From Rhodanobacteraceae bacterium (GTDB lineage Bacteria > Pseudomonadota > Gammaproteobacteria > Xanthomonadales > Rhodanobacteraceae), in the NCBI GenBank assembly GCA_025924775.1, contig JAICHS010000044.1:1-12915 (forward strand): 12,915 nucleotides of DNA, given 5' to 3'. Below are positions 5,916-12,915 of this stretch, in pieces (position 1 is the stretch's first letter; each line of letters starts with the position of its first letter). The notes under the pieces are model-generated. The model did no database searches and was not told the origin of the DNA. It was given only the letters and a program-made list of their open reading frames with translations. A program made the position numbers and the translations under genes.

Positions 5916-7276
5916 GTGAGCTTGGCAACATCCTGGGCTCGATTTGGTGGATGATCGTCACCCTTGGCGTTTTGGTGACCTTCCACGAGTTCGGGCATTT
6001 CTGGGTCGCGCGCCGCTGCGGCATCAAGGTGCTGCGCTTCTCGGTCGGCTTCGGCAAGCCGATCAAGTCGTGGTACGGCAAGGACGGCACCGAATACTGC
6101 GTGGCCTGGATTCCGCTGGGCGGCTACGTGAAGATGCTGGACGCGCGCGAGGGCGACGTCGCGCCCGAAGATCGTCCGCGCGAATTCACCGGCAAGCCGA
6201 TCTGGCAACGCATCCTGGTGGTGCTGGCCGGCCCGGTGTTCAACCTGGTGTTCGCAGTGGCCGCGTTCTGGGCGATGCTGGTGATCGGCAAGCCGGATTT
6301 CCAGCCGCTGGTGGGCGACGTCACCCAGCTCGCCGCGCAAGCGGGCATCCAGCGCGGTGACCGCGTCCTCAGCGTCGCCGGCCACCCGGTTTCCAACTGG
6401 ACCGACCTTGGGCTCGATCTTGCCAATGCAGCGCAGGCGCACCAGCCCACGCGTCTGGAAGTGCGCACGCCCACGGGCGCGGTGGCGACCCGCGTGCTGC
6501 AGCTCGAGCGCCTGCCACCGCATCCCAGCGACCAGGCGCTGTTCGAACAGATGGGCCTGACGCCACTGCAGCACAGTCTGCCGCCGGTGGTGGGCAAAGT
6601 CGTGCCCGGCAGCGCCGCGGCCGCGGCCGGGCTCCAGCCGGGTGACCGCATCACCAGCATCGACGGTACCGCGATCGACGACTGGAACCAGTTGACCGCC
6701 ACCACCCGCAATCTGGCCAGGCCCGACCACCAGCTTGCGCTCATCGTCGAACGTGCAGGCCGAAGCCTGCCCGTCAGCCTGCAGCCGCGCCTGACGGCCG
6801 AGCCGGACGGCAGCAAGGTCTGGGCCATCGGCGTGTATGCGCAGCCCAAGACCGCCAAATACGACACCGTGCTGCGGCGCGGACCGCTCGCGGCCATCCC
6901 CGCGGCGTTCGGGCAAATGTGGGACCTTACCGCCGCGACCGTATCGATGCTGGGCCACATGCTGACGGGCTCGGCCGCGCTGTCCAATCTGTCGGGGCCG
7001 ATTTCCATCGCGCAGTACGCGCAGACCTCGGCCGAGATGGGGCCGGCGTGGTTCCTGTACTTCCTTGGCATCATCTCGCTCAGCCTCGGCGTCATGAACC
7101 TGCTGCCGATCCCGATCCTGGATGGCGGTCACCTGCTCTATTACGTGATCGAACTGGTCAAGGGCAGTCCGCTGTCGGACCGCGCCATGGCCACGGGCCA
7201 GTACATGGGCATGGCGCTGTTGGTGATGCTGATGGGCCTGGCTTTCTACAACGACATCCTGCGGATTTTTTCGTGA
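5912..7276 (+). CDS. rseP: Site-2 intramembrane zinc metalloprotease RseP
   Basis: A 454-residue inner-membrane protease. In E. coli it makes the second cut in anti-sigma factor RseA, releasing sigma-E under envelope stress, and removes leftover signal peptides. The zinc site HEFGH is at residues 25-29 in the first membrane helix, followed by 'RRCGIKVLRFSVGFGKP'. The second metal-ligand motif, PIPILDGGH, is at about 399-407 with the ligand Asp404. Between them are two PDZ domains (about 105-200 and 200-290; the second shows VVPGSAAAAAGLQPGDRI). Length matches E. coli (450). The start has no good ribosome binding site and overlaps a mini-ORF by ATGA. It lies upstream of bamA in the standard order. 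Confidence 0.95.
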   Translation: MSELGNILGSIWWMIVTLGVLVTFHEFGHFWVARRCGIKVLRFSVGFGKPIKSWYGKDGTEYCVAWIPLGGYVKMLDAREGDVAPEDRPREFTGKPIWQRILVVLAGPVFNLVFAVAAFWAMLVIGKPDFQPLVGDVTQLAAQAGIQRGDRVLSVAGHPVSNWTDLGLDLANAAQAHQPTRLEVRTPTGAVATRVLQLERLPPHPSDQALFEQMGLTPLQHSLPPVVGKVVPGSAAAAAGLQPGDRITSIDGTAIDDWNQLTATTRNLARPDHQLALIVERAGRSLPVSLQPRLTAEPDGSKVWAIGVYAQPKTAKYDTVLRRGPLAAIPAAFGQMWDLTAATVSMLGHMLTGSAALSNLSGPISIAQYAQTSAEMGPAWFLYFLGIISLSLGVMNLLPIPILDGGHLLYYVIELVKGSPLSDRAMATGQYMGMALLVMLMGLAFYNDILRIFS

Positions 7277-7341
7277 ACGCAATCCCGCCGCGCAAGCCCC
7301 GGTTCGGCCGGCGAATTCGCGGCCCAGCCTGACGGTTCCGC

Positions 7342-7370
7342 TTTCGCGGGCGCGCCTGCGCCTGTACGAT
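7342..7370 (+). promoter_or_regulatory. Possible bamA promoter
   Basis: TTTCGC (7342-7347) and TACGAT (7365-7370) are 17 nt apart, 43 nt ahead of the bamA start, in the 136-nt rseP-bamA gap. The match is moderate. It may give bamA basal expression beyond read-through from rseP. No sigma-E-like pair is seen in this gap. Confidence 0.35.
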
Positions 7371-7412
7371 GCGCGGTTTGTGCAACATCTTCCCAAAGCT
7401 CCGGAATCGACG

Positions 7413-9830
7413 ATGAAACGAGTCGCCGCACTGATCCTGTTCGCTGCCCTGTCCACACCGCTGGCCGCGTACGCATTTCAGCCCTTCACCGTCAGCGACA
7501 TCCGCATCGAGGGCCTGCAGCGCATCGCGGCCGGTACGGTACTGAGCTACCTGCCGATCGAGCCCGGCCAGACTCTGAATGACGCCACCGCCCAGAAGGC
7601 CATCCAGGCGCTGTTCAAGACCGGCTTCTTCAACGACGTGGTGCTGGAGCAGCAAGGCTCGATCCTGATCGTCAAGGTGCAGGAGCGCCCTTCCATCGCC
7701 AGCCTCACCGTGCACGGCAACAAGGACATCAAGACCGACCAGCTGATGAAGGGCCTGAAGTCCGCCGGCCTCGCCGAGGGCCAGACCTTCGACCGCCTGA
7801 CGCTAGACCAGATGCAGCAACAACTGGTGTCGCAATACAACGACCGCGGCAAGTACAACGTCGAGATCACGCCGCACGTCACCAACCTCGACCGCAACCG
7901 CGTGGCCATCGATATCGAGGTCAAGGAAGGCAAGGCCGCCAACATCCAGGAAATCAACATCGTTGGCAACCGCACGTTCACCGACAGCCAGATCCGCGAC
8001 AAGTGGGAGTCGGGCACGCCCAACTGGACGTCGTGGTATTCCAACAACGACCAGTATTCACGCGAAAAGCTGTCGGGCGACCTGACCAAGCTGTCCTCGT
8101 ACTACCTCGACCGCGGTTACGCGGATTTCAACATCAATTCGGCGCAGGTCACGATCAGCCCCGACAAGCGCAACATCTACATCGCGGCGGCGATTCACGA
8201 AGGCGAGATCTTCAAGGTCTCGGAGATCCACCTGCTCGGCACCCTGGTGCTGCCCGAGGACGCGCTGCGCAAGGTGCTGCGCATCAAGCCGGGCCAGGTG
8301 TTCGACCGCCACAGCATCGAGCTGTCGGCCGACGCGATCACCGACGTGCTGTCCAACATCGGCTACGCCTTCGCCAAGGTCTCGCCGATTCCCAAGATTG
8401 ACGAGAAGGACCGTACCGTCGACCTCACCTTCTTCGTCGAGCCGGGCCCGCGCGTATACGTACGCCGCATCAACTTCAAGGGCAACACCAACACCCAGGA
8501 CCCGGTGCTGCGCCGCGAAATGCGCCAGTACGAGGGCGCGTGGTATTCGCAGGCCGCGATCGACCGCTCCAAGGTGCGCCTGCAGCGCCTCGGATTCTTC
8601 AAGGATGTGAGCGTCGACACCGCCAAGGTGCCGGGCACCACCGACGAAGTGGACCTCAACGTCAAGGTCACCGAGGAATCCTCCGGCCAGTTCCAGTTCG
8701 GCGTGGGCTACTCGCAGGTTTCCGGCATCATCCTGTCCACCTCGATCTCGAACAACAACTTCCTCGGCACCGGCAACCAGGTGTCGGCGACGTTCTCCAA
8801 GAGCCTGTTCCTGAAGCAGTACCAGGTTTCGTTCTTCGATCCCTACCTCACCGACAGCGGCATCGGCATCGGCTACAACGCCAGCGTGTTGAAGTTGAAC
8901 CAGGGCGAACAGAACATCGCGTCCTACCTGTCCGATACCGACGCACTGTCCTCGTACCTCAGCTTCCCCATCAGCGAAACCGACAGCGTCAACGTCGGCA
9001 TCGGCGTCAACAAGACCAAGCTGGACCTGATCCCCGGCTTCACGCCGCAGCTGTTCTTCGACCAGATCAACAAGATTGGCCACTACACCATCCACAGCGC
9101 GCCCCTGACGCTGTCGTATTCGCACGACACGCTGAACAGCTTTTTCAAGCCCACCCGTGGCGGCCTGCAGCAGGTCAGCGCCGAAGTCGGCCTGCCCGGC
9201 GGCACGGTGCCGTACTACAAACTCACATTGTCCAGCAGCGACTACTTCCAGCTGCCGTTCGACTTCGTCGGCCATCTGTCCGGCACCCTCGGCTACGGCC
9301 AGGCGTACGGCAACAAGGACATCTCGGTGCAATACGCGGACGCCAACGGCGTCATCCGGACGATGTCGTTCCCCTTCTACCAGAACTACTATGCGGGCGG
9401 CGTGCGCGACGTGCGCGGCTTCCAGGACAACACCCTGGGCCCACGCATCTGCTCGGGCCTGATCGATGCCGACGGCAAGCCCGACCCCACCGCCATCGCG
9501 ACCTCGGCCAGCACCTGCGCGGGCGGTGCCTACTTTCGCCCGCAGCCGGTGGGTGGCGCGTTCAAGGTGCTGGGCAGCGCCGAGCTCGTTCTGCCGTTCT
9601 TCAAGGACAACAACAAGGCGCGTGTGTCGCTGTTCACCGACGTCGGCAACGTGTACGCCAACTACGGCGATTTCAGCGCCTCGGAGCTGCGCGCGTCGGT
9701 CGGCATTTCGCTGCAGTGGATCGCGCCGGTCGGCCCGATCGTGATCAACCTGGCGCAGCCGATCCGCGACAAGCCGGGCGACAAGCCGTTCGAAGAGACG
9801 CTGCAGTTCTACTTCGGCCGCACGTTTTAG
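7413..9830 (+). CDS. bamA: Outer membrane protein assembly factor BamA
   Basis: An 805-residue Omp85-family protein that folds and inserts beta-barrel proteins into the outer membrane. A Sec signal peptide (positive KR, hydrophobic core, cleavage expected after AYA at 19-21) is followed by about five POTRA domains (roughly 22-420, starting FTVSDIRIEGLQRI) and a 16-strand barrel. The barrel carries the invariant VRGF at 667-670, continuing QDNTLGPR, and ends in the aromatic GRTF needed for recognition by the assembly machine. Cys680 and Cys702 lie in the predicted extracellular loop 6, where E. coli BamA has a disulfide. The ATG at 7413 is preferred to one at 7380 because GGAA is at 7403-7406 and the signal peptide starts here. 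Confidence 0.96.
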   Translation: MKRVAALILFAALSTPLAAYAFQPFTVSDIRIEGLQRIAAGTVLSYLPIEPGQTLNDATAQKAIQALFKTGFFNDVVLEQQGSILIVKVQERPSIASLTVHGNKDIKTDQLMKGLKSAGLAEGQTFDRLTLDQMQQQLVSQYNDRGKYNVEITPHVTNLDRNRVAIDIEVKEGKAANIQEINIVGNRTFTDSQIRDKWESGTPNWTSWYSNNDQYSREKLSGDLTKLSSYYLDRGYADFNINSAQVTISPDKRNIYIAAAIHEGEIFKVSEIHLLGTLVLPEDALRKVLRIKPGQVFDRHSIELSADAITDVLSNIGYAFAKVSPIPKIDEKDRTVDLTFFVEPGPRVYVRRINFKGNTNTQDPVLRREMRQYEGAWYSQAAIDRSKVRLQRLGFFKDVSVDTAKVPGTTDEVDLNVKVTEESSGQFQFGVGYSQVSGIILSTSISNNNFLGTGNQVSATFSKSLFLKQYQVSFFDPYLTDSGIGIGYNASVLKLNQGEQNIASYLSDTDALSSYLSFPISETDSVNVGIGVNKTKLDLIPGFTPQLFFDQINKIGHYTIHSAPLTLSYSHDTLNSFFKPTRGGLQQVSAEVGLPGGTVPYYKLTLSSSDYFQLPFDFVGHLSGTLGYGQAYGNKDISVQYADANGVIRTMSFPFYQNYYAGGVRDVRGFQDNTLGPRICSGLIDADGKPDPTAIATSASTCAGGAYFRPQPVGGAFKVLGSAELVLPFFKDNNKARVSLFTDVGNVYANYGDFSASELRASVGISLQWIAPVGPIVINLAQPIRDKPGDKPFEETLQFYFGRTF

Positions 9831-9841
9831 TTCGGTGCGTC

Positions 9842-9947
9842 CCGCACTGCGTGCGGACACACTGCCCAAAACGAACAGCGCATGCCCCCCAACCCCATCA
9901 AACCGTTGCCCTGCAACGGTTTGATCGCCCCCTTGACTCAAGGGGGC
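9842..9947. repeat. Cluster of three palindromes after bamA
   Basis: Three stem-loops follow the bamA stop: CCGCAC/GTGCGG (9842-9847 with 9851-9856); ATCAAACCGTTG/CAACGGTTTGAT (9897-9908 with 9914-9925, 12 bp, perfect); and GCCCCCTTG/CAAGGGGGC (9927-9935 with 9939-9947, 9 bp, perfect). The last two are one base apart. None has a T-run in either direction, so they are not standard intrinsic terminators. They may be dispersed REP-like elements or mRNA-stabilising 3' structures. The 217-nt gap 9831-10047 contains no gene; in E. coli skp lies here. Confidence 0.6.
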
Positions 9948-9966
9948 CGAAAAGGCCGCAGACCGA

Positions 9967-9972
9967 TACAAT
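9967..9972 (+). promoter_or_regulatory. -10 box of a possible lpxD operon promoter
   Basis: TACAAT at 9967-9972 lies 75 nt ahead of lpxD, just past the palindromes. It is identical to the -10 boxes proposed for rpsB and pyrH. A TTGACT at 9933-9938 is too far away (28 nt) to be its -35, and no good hexamer is at normal spacing. Confidence 0.4.
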
Positions 9973-10047
9973 TCCCGCGACTGCGCGCAATCTACCGGCA
10001 GGCAGTGCGCGTGCGTCGTTAACAAAACTCTTCGACCGCAGGGGCGA

Positions 10048-11094
10048 ATGGAACCAGCAATCGGTTATCGGATCGACGAACTCGCGCGGCGCTTCGGGCT
10101 CGAGGTTCGCGGCGACGCCACGGGTATGATCCATGGTGTGGCACCGCTGGCCCGGGCACAGCGCGGCCAGCTCGCGTTCCTTGCCAACCCGCGTTACGCC
10201 GGCGAGCTTGCCCGCACCGCGGCGGGCGTGGTCGTGCTGCGTGCCGACCACGCGGACGCCAGCCCGGTACCGGCGCTGGTGGCGCCCGATCCGTACCTCG
10301 CCTACGCCCACATCGCGACGCTTTTCGAAAGAACGCCCACCGCACAGCCTGGCGTTCACTCCACCGCCGTGGTCGCCGCCGACGCAACGGTCGATCCCTC
10401 CGCCAGCGTCGGGCCCGGCTGCGTGGTTGCATCCGGTGCCAGCGTCGCGGCCGGCGCCACTCTCGGCCCGCATTGCGTCATCGGCCCAGGTTGCGTCGTC
10501 GGTGCGCAATGCCGGCTTGGCGCGCACGTGACGCTGGTGACCCGCGTGACCCTGGGCCAGCGCGTGCTGGTCCACCCCGGCGCGGTGCTGGGCGCCGACG
10601 GCTTCGGCATTGCGCGCGATGCCGACGGCTGGGTCAAGGTGCCGCAGCTCGGTGGCGTGCGCATCGGTGACGATTGCGAAATCGGCGCCAACACCACCAT
10701 CGACCGCGGGGCGCTGGACGACACCGTGCTGGAGGAAGACGTGCGCCTGGACAACCAGATCCAGATCGCGCACAACGTCCACATCGGCGCACACACCGCG
10801 CTGGCTGGTTGCGCCGCGGTCGCAGGCAGCGCCAAGATCGGGCGCAACTGCCTGATCGGTGGCAGCGCGGGCGTGTTGGGCCACCTCGAGGTGGCCGACG
10901 GCGTTACCATCACGGCAATGACCCTCGTGACGCACTCCATCCACGCGCCCGGCGTGTATTCCTCCGGTGCGCCGCTGGAAGAAAACCGTGCGTGGCGCCG
11001 CAATGCCGCCCGCATGCGACAGCTGGATACGCTGGCGCGCCGCGTCGTGGCACTGGAAAAGCAGTTGCAAGCATTGACCAAGGAAAGCCATTGA
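10048..11094 (+). CDS. lpxD: UDP-3-O-(3-hydroxyacyl)glucosamine N-acyltransferase
   Basis: A 348-residue trimeric acyltransferase that adds the second (N-linked) 3-hydroxyacyl chain from ACP to UDP-3-O-acylglucosamine in lipid A synthesis. The N-terminal uridine-binding domain (about 1-100, with LAFLANPRY at 42-50) precedes a left-handed beta helix of hexapeptide repeats (about 101-300) and a C-terminal helix. His242, in NQIQIAHN, corresponds to catalytic His239 of E. coli, and His279 in VLGHLE to His276. Length is close to E. coli (341). AGGGG at 10040-10044 supports the ATG at 10048. Its stop overlaps the fabZ start by one base (TGATG), indicating translational coupling. Confidence 0.96.
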   Translation: MEPAIGYRIDELARRFGLEVRGDATGMIHGVAPLARAQRGQLAFLANPRYAGELARTAAGVVVLRADHADASPVPALVAPDPYLAYAHIATLFERTPTAQPGVHSTAVVAADATVDPSASVGPGCVVASGASVAAGATLGPHCVIGPGCVVGAQCRLGAHVTLVTRVTLGQRVLVHPGAVLGADGFGIARDADGWVKVPQLGGVRIGDDCEIGANTTIDRGALDDTVLEEDVRLDNQIQIAHNVHIGAHTALAGCAAVAGSAKIGRNCLIGGSAGVLGHLEVADGVTITAMTLVTHSIHAPGVYSSGAPLEENRAWRRNAARMRQLDTLARRVVALEKQLQALTKESH

Positions 11095-11561
11095 TGAAAG
11101 ACACAGCCACTCCGGTGATCCTGCCGGTCGACGCGGAACAGATCGCGGCCATCCTGCCGCATCGCTATCCGTTCCTGCTGGTCGATCGCGTGATCGAACT
11201 CGATCCCGGAAAAAGCATCGCCGCGCTCAAGAACGTCAGCTTCAACGAGCCGTTCTTCCAGGGGCACTTTCCCGGCCACCCGGTGATGCCGGGCGTGCTG
11301 ATCGTCGAGGCGCTGGCGCAGGCATCCGGCCTGCTGATCGGGTTGTCCGGCACCAACATGGCCAAGGACGATCGCATCTTCTACCTGGCTAAGGTGGACA
11401 ACGCGCGCTTTTTGAGGCCCGTGGTACCCGGCGACCAGTTGCGCCTGGAAGTGCAGCTGAAGCGGATGATCCGCAGCATGGGCATCTTCACCGCCCGCGC
11501 ACTGGTCGACGGCAAGGAGGCTGCCACCTGCGAACTGATGTGCGCGGAATCCACCCGGTGA
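11094..11561 (+). CDS. fabZ: 3-hydroxyacyl-ACP dehydratase FabZ
   Basis: A 155-residue hot-dog-fold enzyme that dehydrates 3-hydroxyacyl-ACP in fatty acid elongation. It competes with LpxA and LpxD for the same substrate, which explains its place within the lipid A operon. 'LPHRYPFLLVDRV' (21-33) is the N-terminal signature. The catalytic pair is His58 in GHFPGHPVMPG (57-67) and Glu72 in VLIVEALAQ, equivalent to E. coli His54 and Glu68. Length matches E. coli (151). The start overlaps the lpxD stop (TGATG), with AGGA at 11081-11084. The stop overlaps the lpxA start. Confidence 0.96.
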   Translation: MKDTATPVILPVDAEQIAAILPHRYPFLLVDRVIELDPGKSIAALKNVSFNEPFFQGHFPGHPVMPGVLIVEALAQASGLLIGLSGTNMAKDDRIFYLAKVDNARFLRPVVPGDQLRLEVQLKRMIRSMGIFTARALVDGKEAATCELMCAESTR

Positions 11562-12346
11562 CTGCGGTGCGGCCCAACATCCACCCCACCGCAATCGTCG
11601 ATCCGGGTGCGCGGCTTGCCGACGATGTCACGGTCGGCCCGCTGGCCGTCATCGGAAACGAGGTCGAAATCAGTGCCGGCTGCCGCGTCGGCGCGCACGC
11701 GCTGCTGCAGGGACCGACGCGGATCGGGCGCAACAACCGCATCGACGCCTTCGCCTCCATCGGTGGTGACCCCCAGGACAAGAAATACAAAGGCGAACGC
11801 AGCGAACTGGTCATCGGCGACGGCAACACCTTCCATGAATTCGTCACCATCAATCGCGGCACCGCCGAAGGTGGCGGCGTCACCCGCATCGGTGACGACA
11901 ACTGGGTGATGGCCTACGTGCACGTGGCGCACGATTGCCAGGTCGGCAGCCACACGATTCTTGCCAACAACGCCACGTTGGCCGGTCACGTCGAGCTTGG
12001 CGATTGGGTGGTGCTGGGCGGGTTCGCGGGCGTGCACCAGTTCTGCAAGGTCGGTGCGCACGCCTTCGCCGCGATGTACTCCGCGATCAACCGTGACGTG
12101 CCGCCGTTCATCTACGTGGCCGGTCAATTCGCGGTGCCGCGCGGCGTGAACGCGGAGGGACTGAAACGGCGCGGCTTCGACGCCGAACGCATCGCCGCGA
12201 TCAAGCGCGCCTACCGCACGTTGTACATGTCGCACAAGACGCTGGAGGAAGCCAAGGCCGTGCTGGCGGAACAAGCAGACGGCAACGTCGACTTGCGCGC
12301 GTTCAGCGATTTCATCGCCCGCAGCGAACGCTCGCTGGTGCGCTGA
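11558..12346 (+). CDS. lpxA: UDP-N-acetylglucosamine 3-O-acyltransferase
   Basis: A 262-residue trimeric beta-helix enzyme that starts lipid A synthesis by moving a 3-hydroxyacyl chain from ACP to UDP-GlcNAc. The chosen GTG start at 11558 overlaps the fabZ stop as GTGA and gives exactly the E. coli length; its N-terminus aligns without gaps (NIHPTAIVDPGARL). An upstream GTG at 11540 would only add six residues. His122 and catalytic His125 are in VHVAHDCQVG. 'LANNATLAGHV' and the C-terminal GLKRRGF segment are typical. Position 173, a Gly in E. coli that sets C14 chain choice, is Met here, as in the C10-selective Pseudomonas aeruginosa enzyme. Few ribosome-binding bases precede the GTG, so translation is probably coupled to fabZ. 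Confidence 0.96.
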   Translation: MTAVRPNIHPTAIVDPGARLADDVTVGPLAVIGNEVEISAGCRVGAHALLQGPTRIGRNNRIDAFASIGGDPQDKKYKGERSELVIGDGNTFHEFVTINRGTAEGGGVTRIGDDNWVMAYVHVAHDCQVGSHTILANNATLAGHVELGDWVVLGGFAGVHQFCKVGAHAFAAMYSAINRDVPPFIYVAGQFAVPRGVNAEGLKRRGFDAERIAAIKRAYRTLYMSHKTLEEAKAVLAEQADGNVDLRAFSDFIARSERSLVR

Positions 12347-12368
12347 CGGCCCGGAATGGACCTCTGAA

Positions 12369-12453
12369 AATCGGGAATCGCGGCGGCATCCGCTTTCAAG
12401 CCCCCGGCAGTGACCTCGCACATGACCGCTGAATCCGTTCCCGAATCCCGATT
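12369..12453. repeat. Imperfect inverted repeat flanking the lpxB start
   Basis: AATCGGGAATCG (12369-12380) is the inverted complement, with one mismatch in 12, of CGAATCCCGATT (12442-12453). The arms flank the lpxB ATG at 12422; the right arm is inside the coding region. GGGAATC-type repeats are frequent between xanthomonad genes (recalled, not searched). Folding would place the start region in a 61-nt loop. Confidence 0.5.
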
Positions 12454-12915
12454 CTCACTGCCCGACGCTCCGGTGTTCGCGCTGGTCGCTGGCGAGGATT
12501 CCGGCGACCAATTGGGCGCGGCACTGCTCGAAGCCCTGCGCGGTCGCTTTCCCGGCGCACGCTTCGTGGGGGTCGGCGGCGAGCGCATGCGCGCTGCGGG
12601 GCTGGACGCCTGGCACGACATCGCCGAGCTGTCGGTGATGGGACTGGCCGAAGTGCTGCGCCACCTGCCACGCCTGTTGCGCCTGCGCGCCTCGCTGGCG
12701 CGGCGCCTGATCGCGTTGCGGCCCGACGTGTTCATCGGCATCGACGCGCCGGACTTCAACCTCGGCCTGGAAACGAAGCTGAAGGACGCCGGTATCCCGA
12801 CCGTGCACTACGTCAGCCCGTCGATCTGGGCCTGGCGTGAAGGCCGCGCCGCAAAAATCGGCCGCTCCGCCGACAGCGTGCTGTGCCTGTTCCCAATGGA
12901 GCCCGCGCTGTACGC
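12422..12915 (+). CDS. lpxB: Lipid A disaccharide synthase, N-terminal part (cut by window edge)
   Basis: 164 complete codons are visible before the right edge, with no stop. LpxB is a membrane-associated GT-B glycosyltransferase of family GT19 that joins UDP-2,3-diacylglucosamine to lipid X to make the lipid A disaccharide. The N-terminal loop AGEDSGDQLGA (about 23-33) corresponds to E. coli AGEASGDILGA, with Asp in place of the first Ala. 'SVMGLAEVLRHLPRLL', 'IGIDAPDFNL' and 'VHYVSPSIWAWREGR' are strong family segments, and the xanthomonad-like 'CLFPMEP' closes the visible part. The N-terminus is about ten residues longer than in E. coli, and its ESVPESRFS part lies in a repeat-like sequence. 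It is 75 nt after lpxA with a weak ribosome binding site. Confidence 0.93.
   Translation, partial: MTAESVPESRFSLPDAPVFALVAGEDSGDQLGAALLEALRGRFPGARFVGVGGERMRAAGLDAWHDIAELSVMGLAEVLRHLPRLLRLRASLARRLIALRPDVFIGIDAPDFNLGLETKLKDAGIPTVHYVSPSIWAWREGRAAKIGRSADSVLCLFPMEPALY

Noticed and set aside
7266..7271. Run of six T near the end of rseP, as in a terminator
   Set aside because: No GC-rich stem lies just upstream, and the run is within the last codons of rseP.
5879..7456. 525-codon minus-strand open frame opposite rseP
   Set aside because: The composition is typical of antisense GC-rich frames and it spans two genes and their regulatory gap; no conserved motif.
9933..9972. TTGACT paired with TACAAT as a full lpxD promoter
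   Set aside because: The spacer is 28 nt, far beyond the 16-18 nt that sigma70 tolerates; TTGACT is better explained as part of the palindrome at 9927-9947.
8058..10025. 655-codon open frame on the minus strand, opposite bamA
   Set aside because: It is rich in Val, Ala, Arg and His with no recognisable domain, as expected from the reverse frame of a GC-rich gene. bamA on the plus strand is unambiguous.
11540..11557. Upstream GTG start for lpxA
   Set aside because: It would add six residues, whereas GTG 11558 overlaps the fabZ stop as GTGA and gives exactly 262 residues with a gapless match to E. coli LpxA.
1..12915. A new defence, mobile or biosynthetic system
   Set aside because: All sizeable coding regions are accounted for by well-known core genes with matching composition; no transposase, integrase, toxin-antitoxin pair, CRISPR array or unknown gene of meaningful length is present.

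Overview
The window is a conserved housekeeping block of a GC-rich gammaproteobacterium, most likely a member of the Xanthomonadales/Lysobacterales (inferred from remembered similarity of LpxB, HisRS and LpxA to xanthomonad proteins; genus not assigned). Gene order: hisS (minus strand, cut by the left edge), then on the plus strand rpsB, tsf, pyrH, frr, uppS, cdsA, rseP, bamA, lpxD, fabZ, lpxA and lpxB (cut by the right edge). All recognised genes look intact apart from the two edge-truncated ones. I see no mobile element, CRISPR array, tRNA or rRNA.

Layout. 1-567: hisS start and divergent rpsB promoter with a roughly 210-nt structured leader, a candidate S2 autoregulatory element. 568-2556: the translation pair rpsB-tsf (S2, EF-Ts), split by a REP-like hairpin and closed by a clear intrinsic terminator. 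2557-4107: pyrH (UMP kinase) and frr (ribosome recycling), each with its own -10 box. 4176-5813: uppS and cdsA, making undecaprenyl diphosphate and CDP-diacylglycerol. 5814-9830: rseP and bamA, preceded by a good candidate sigma-E promoter overlapping a sigma70-like one. 9831-10047: intergenic palindromes and a -10 box. 10048-12915: the tightly packed lpxD-fabZ-lpxA-lpxB lipid A operon.

Together the genes couple translation capacity (S2, EF-Ts, RRF) to cell-envelope building: lipid carrier, phospholipid precursor, envelope-stress protease, outer-membrane protein assembly and the first acylation steps of lipid A. FabZ sits among the Lpx genes because both draw on 3-hydroxyacyl-ACP.

I did not find a new multi-gene system. 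The points of interest are departures from the textbook version: dxr is absent between cdsA and rseP, and skp is absent between bamA and lpxD; a sigma-E-like promoter occupies the dxr-less gap; an eight-codon mini-ORF overlaps the rseP start; LpxA carries Met at the acyl-chain ruler position 173; and an inverted repeat flanks and enters the start of lpxB.
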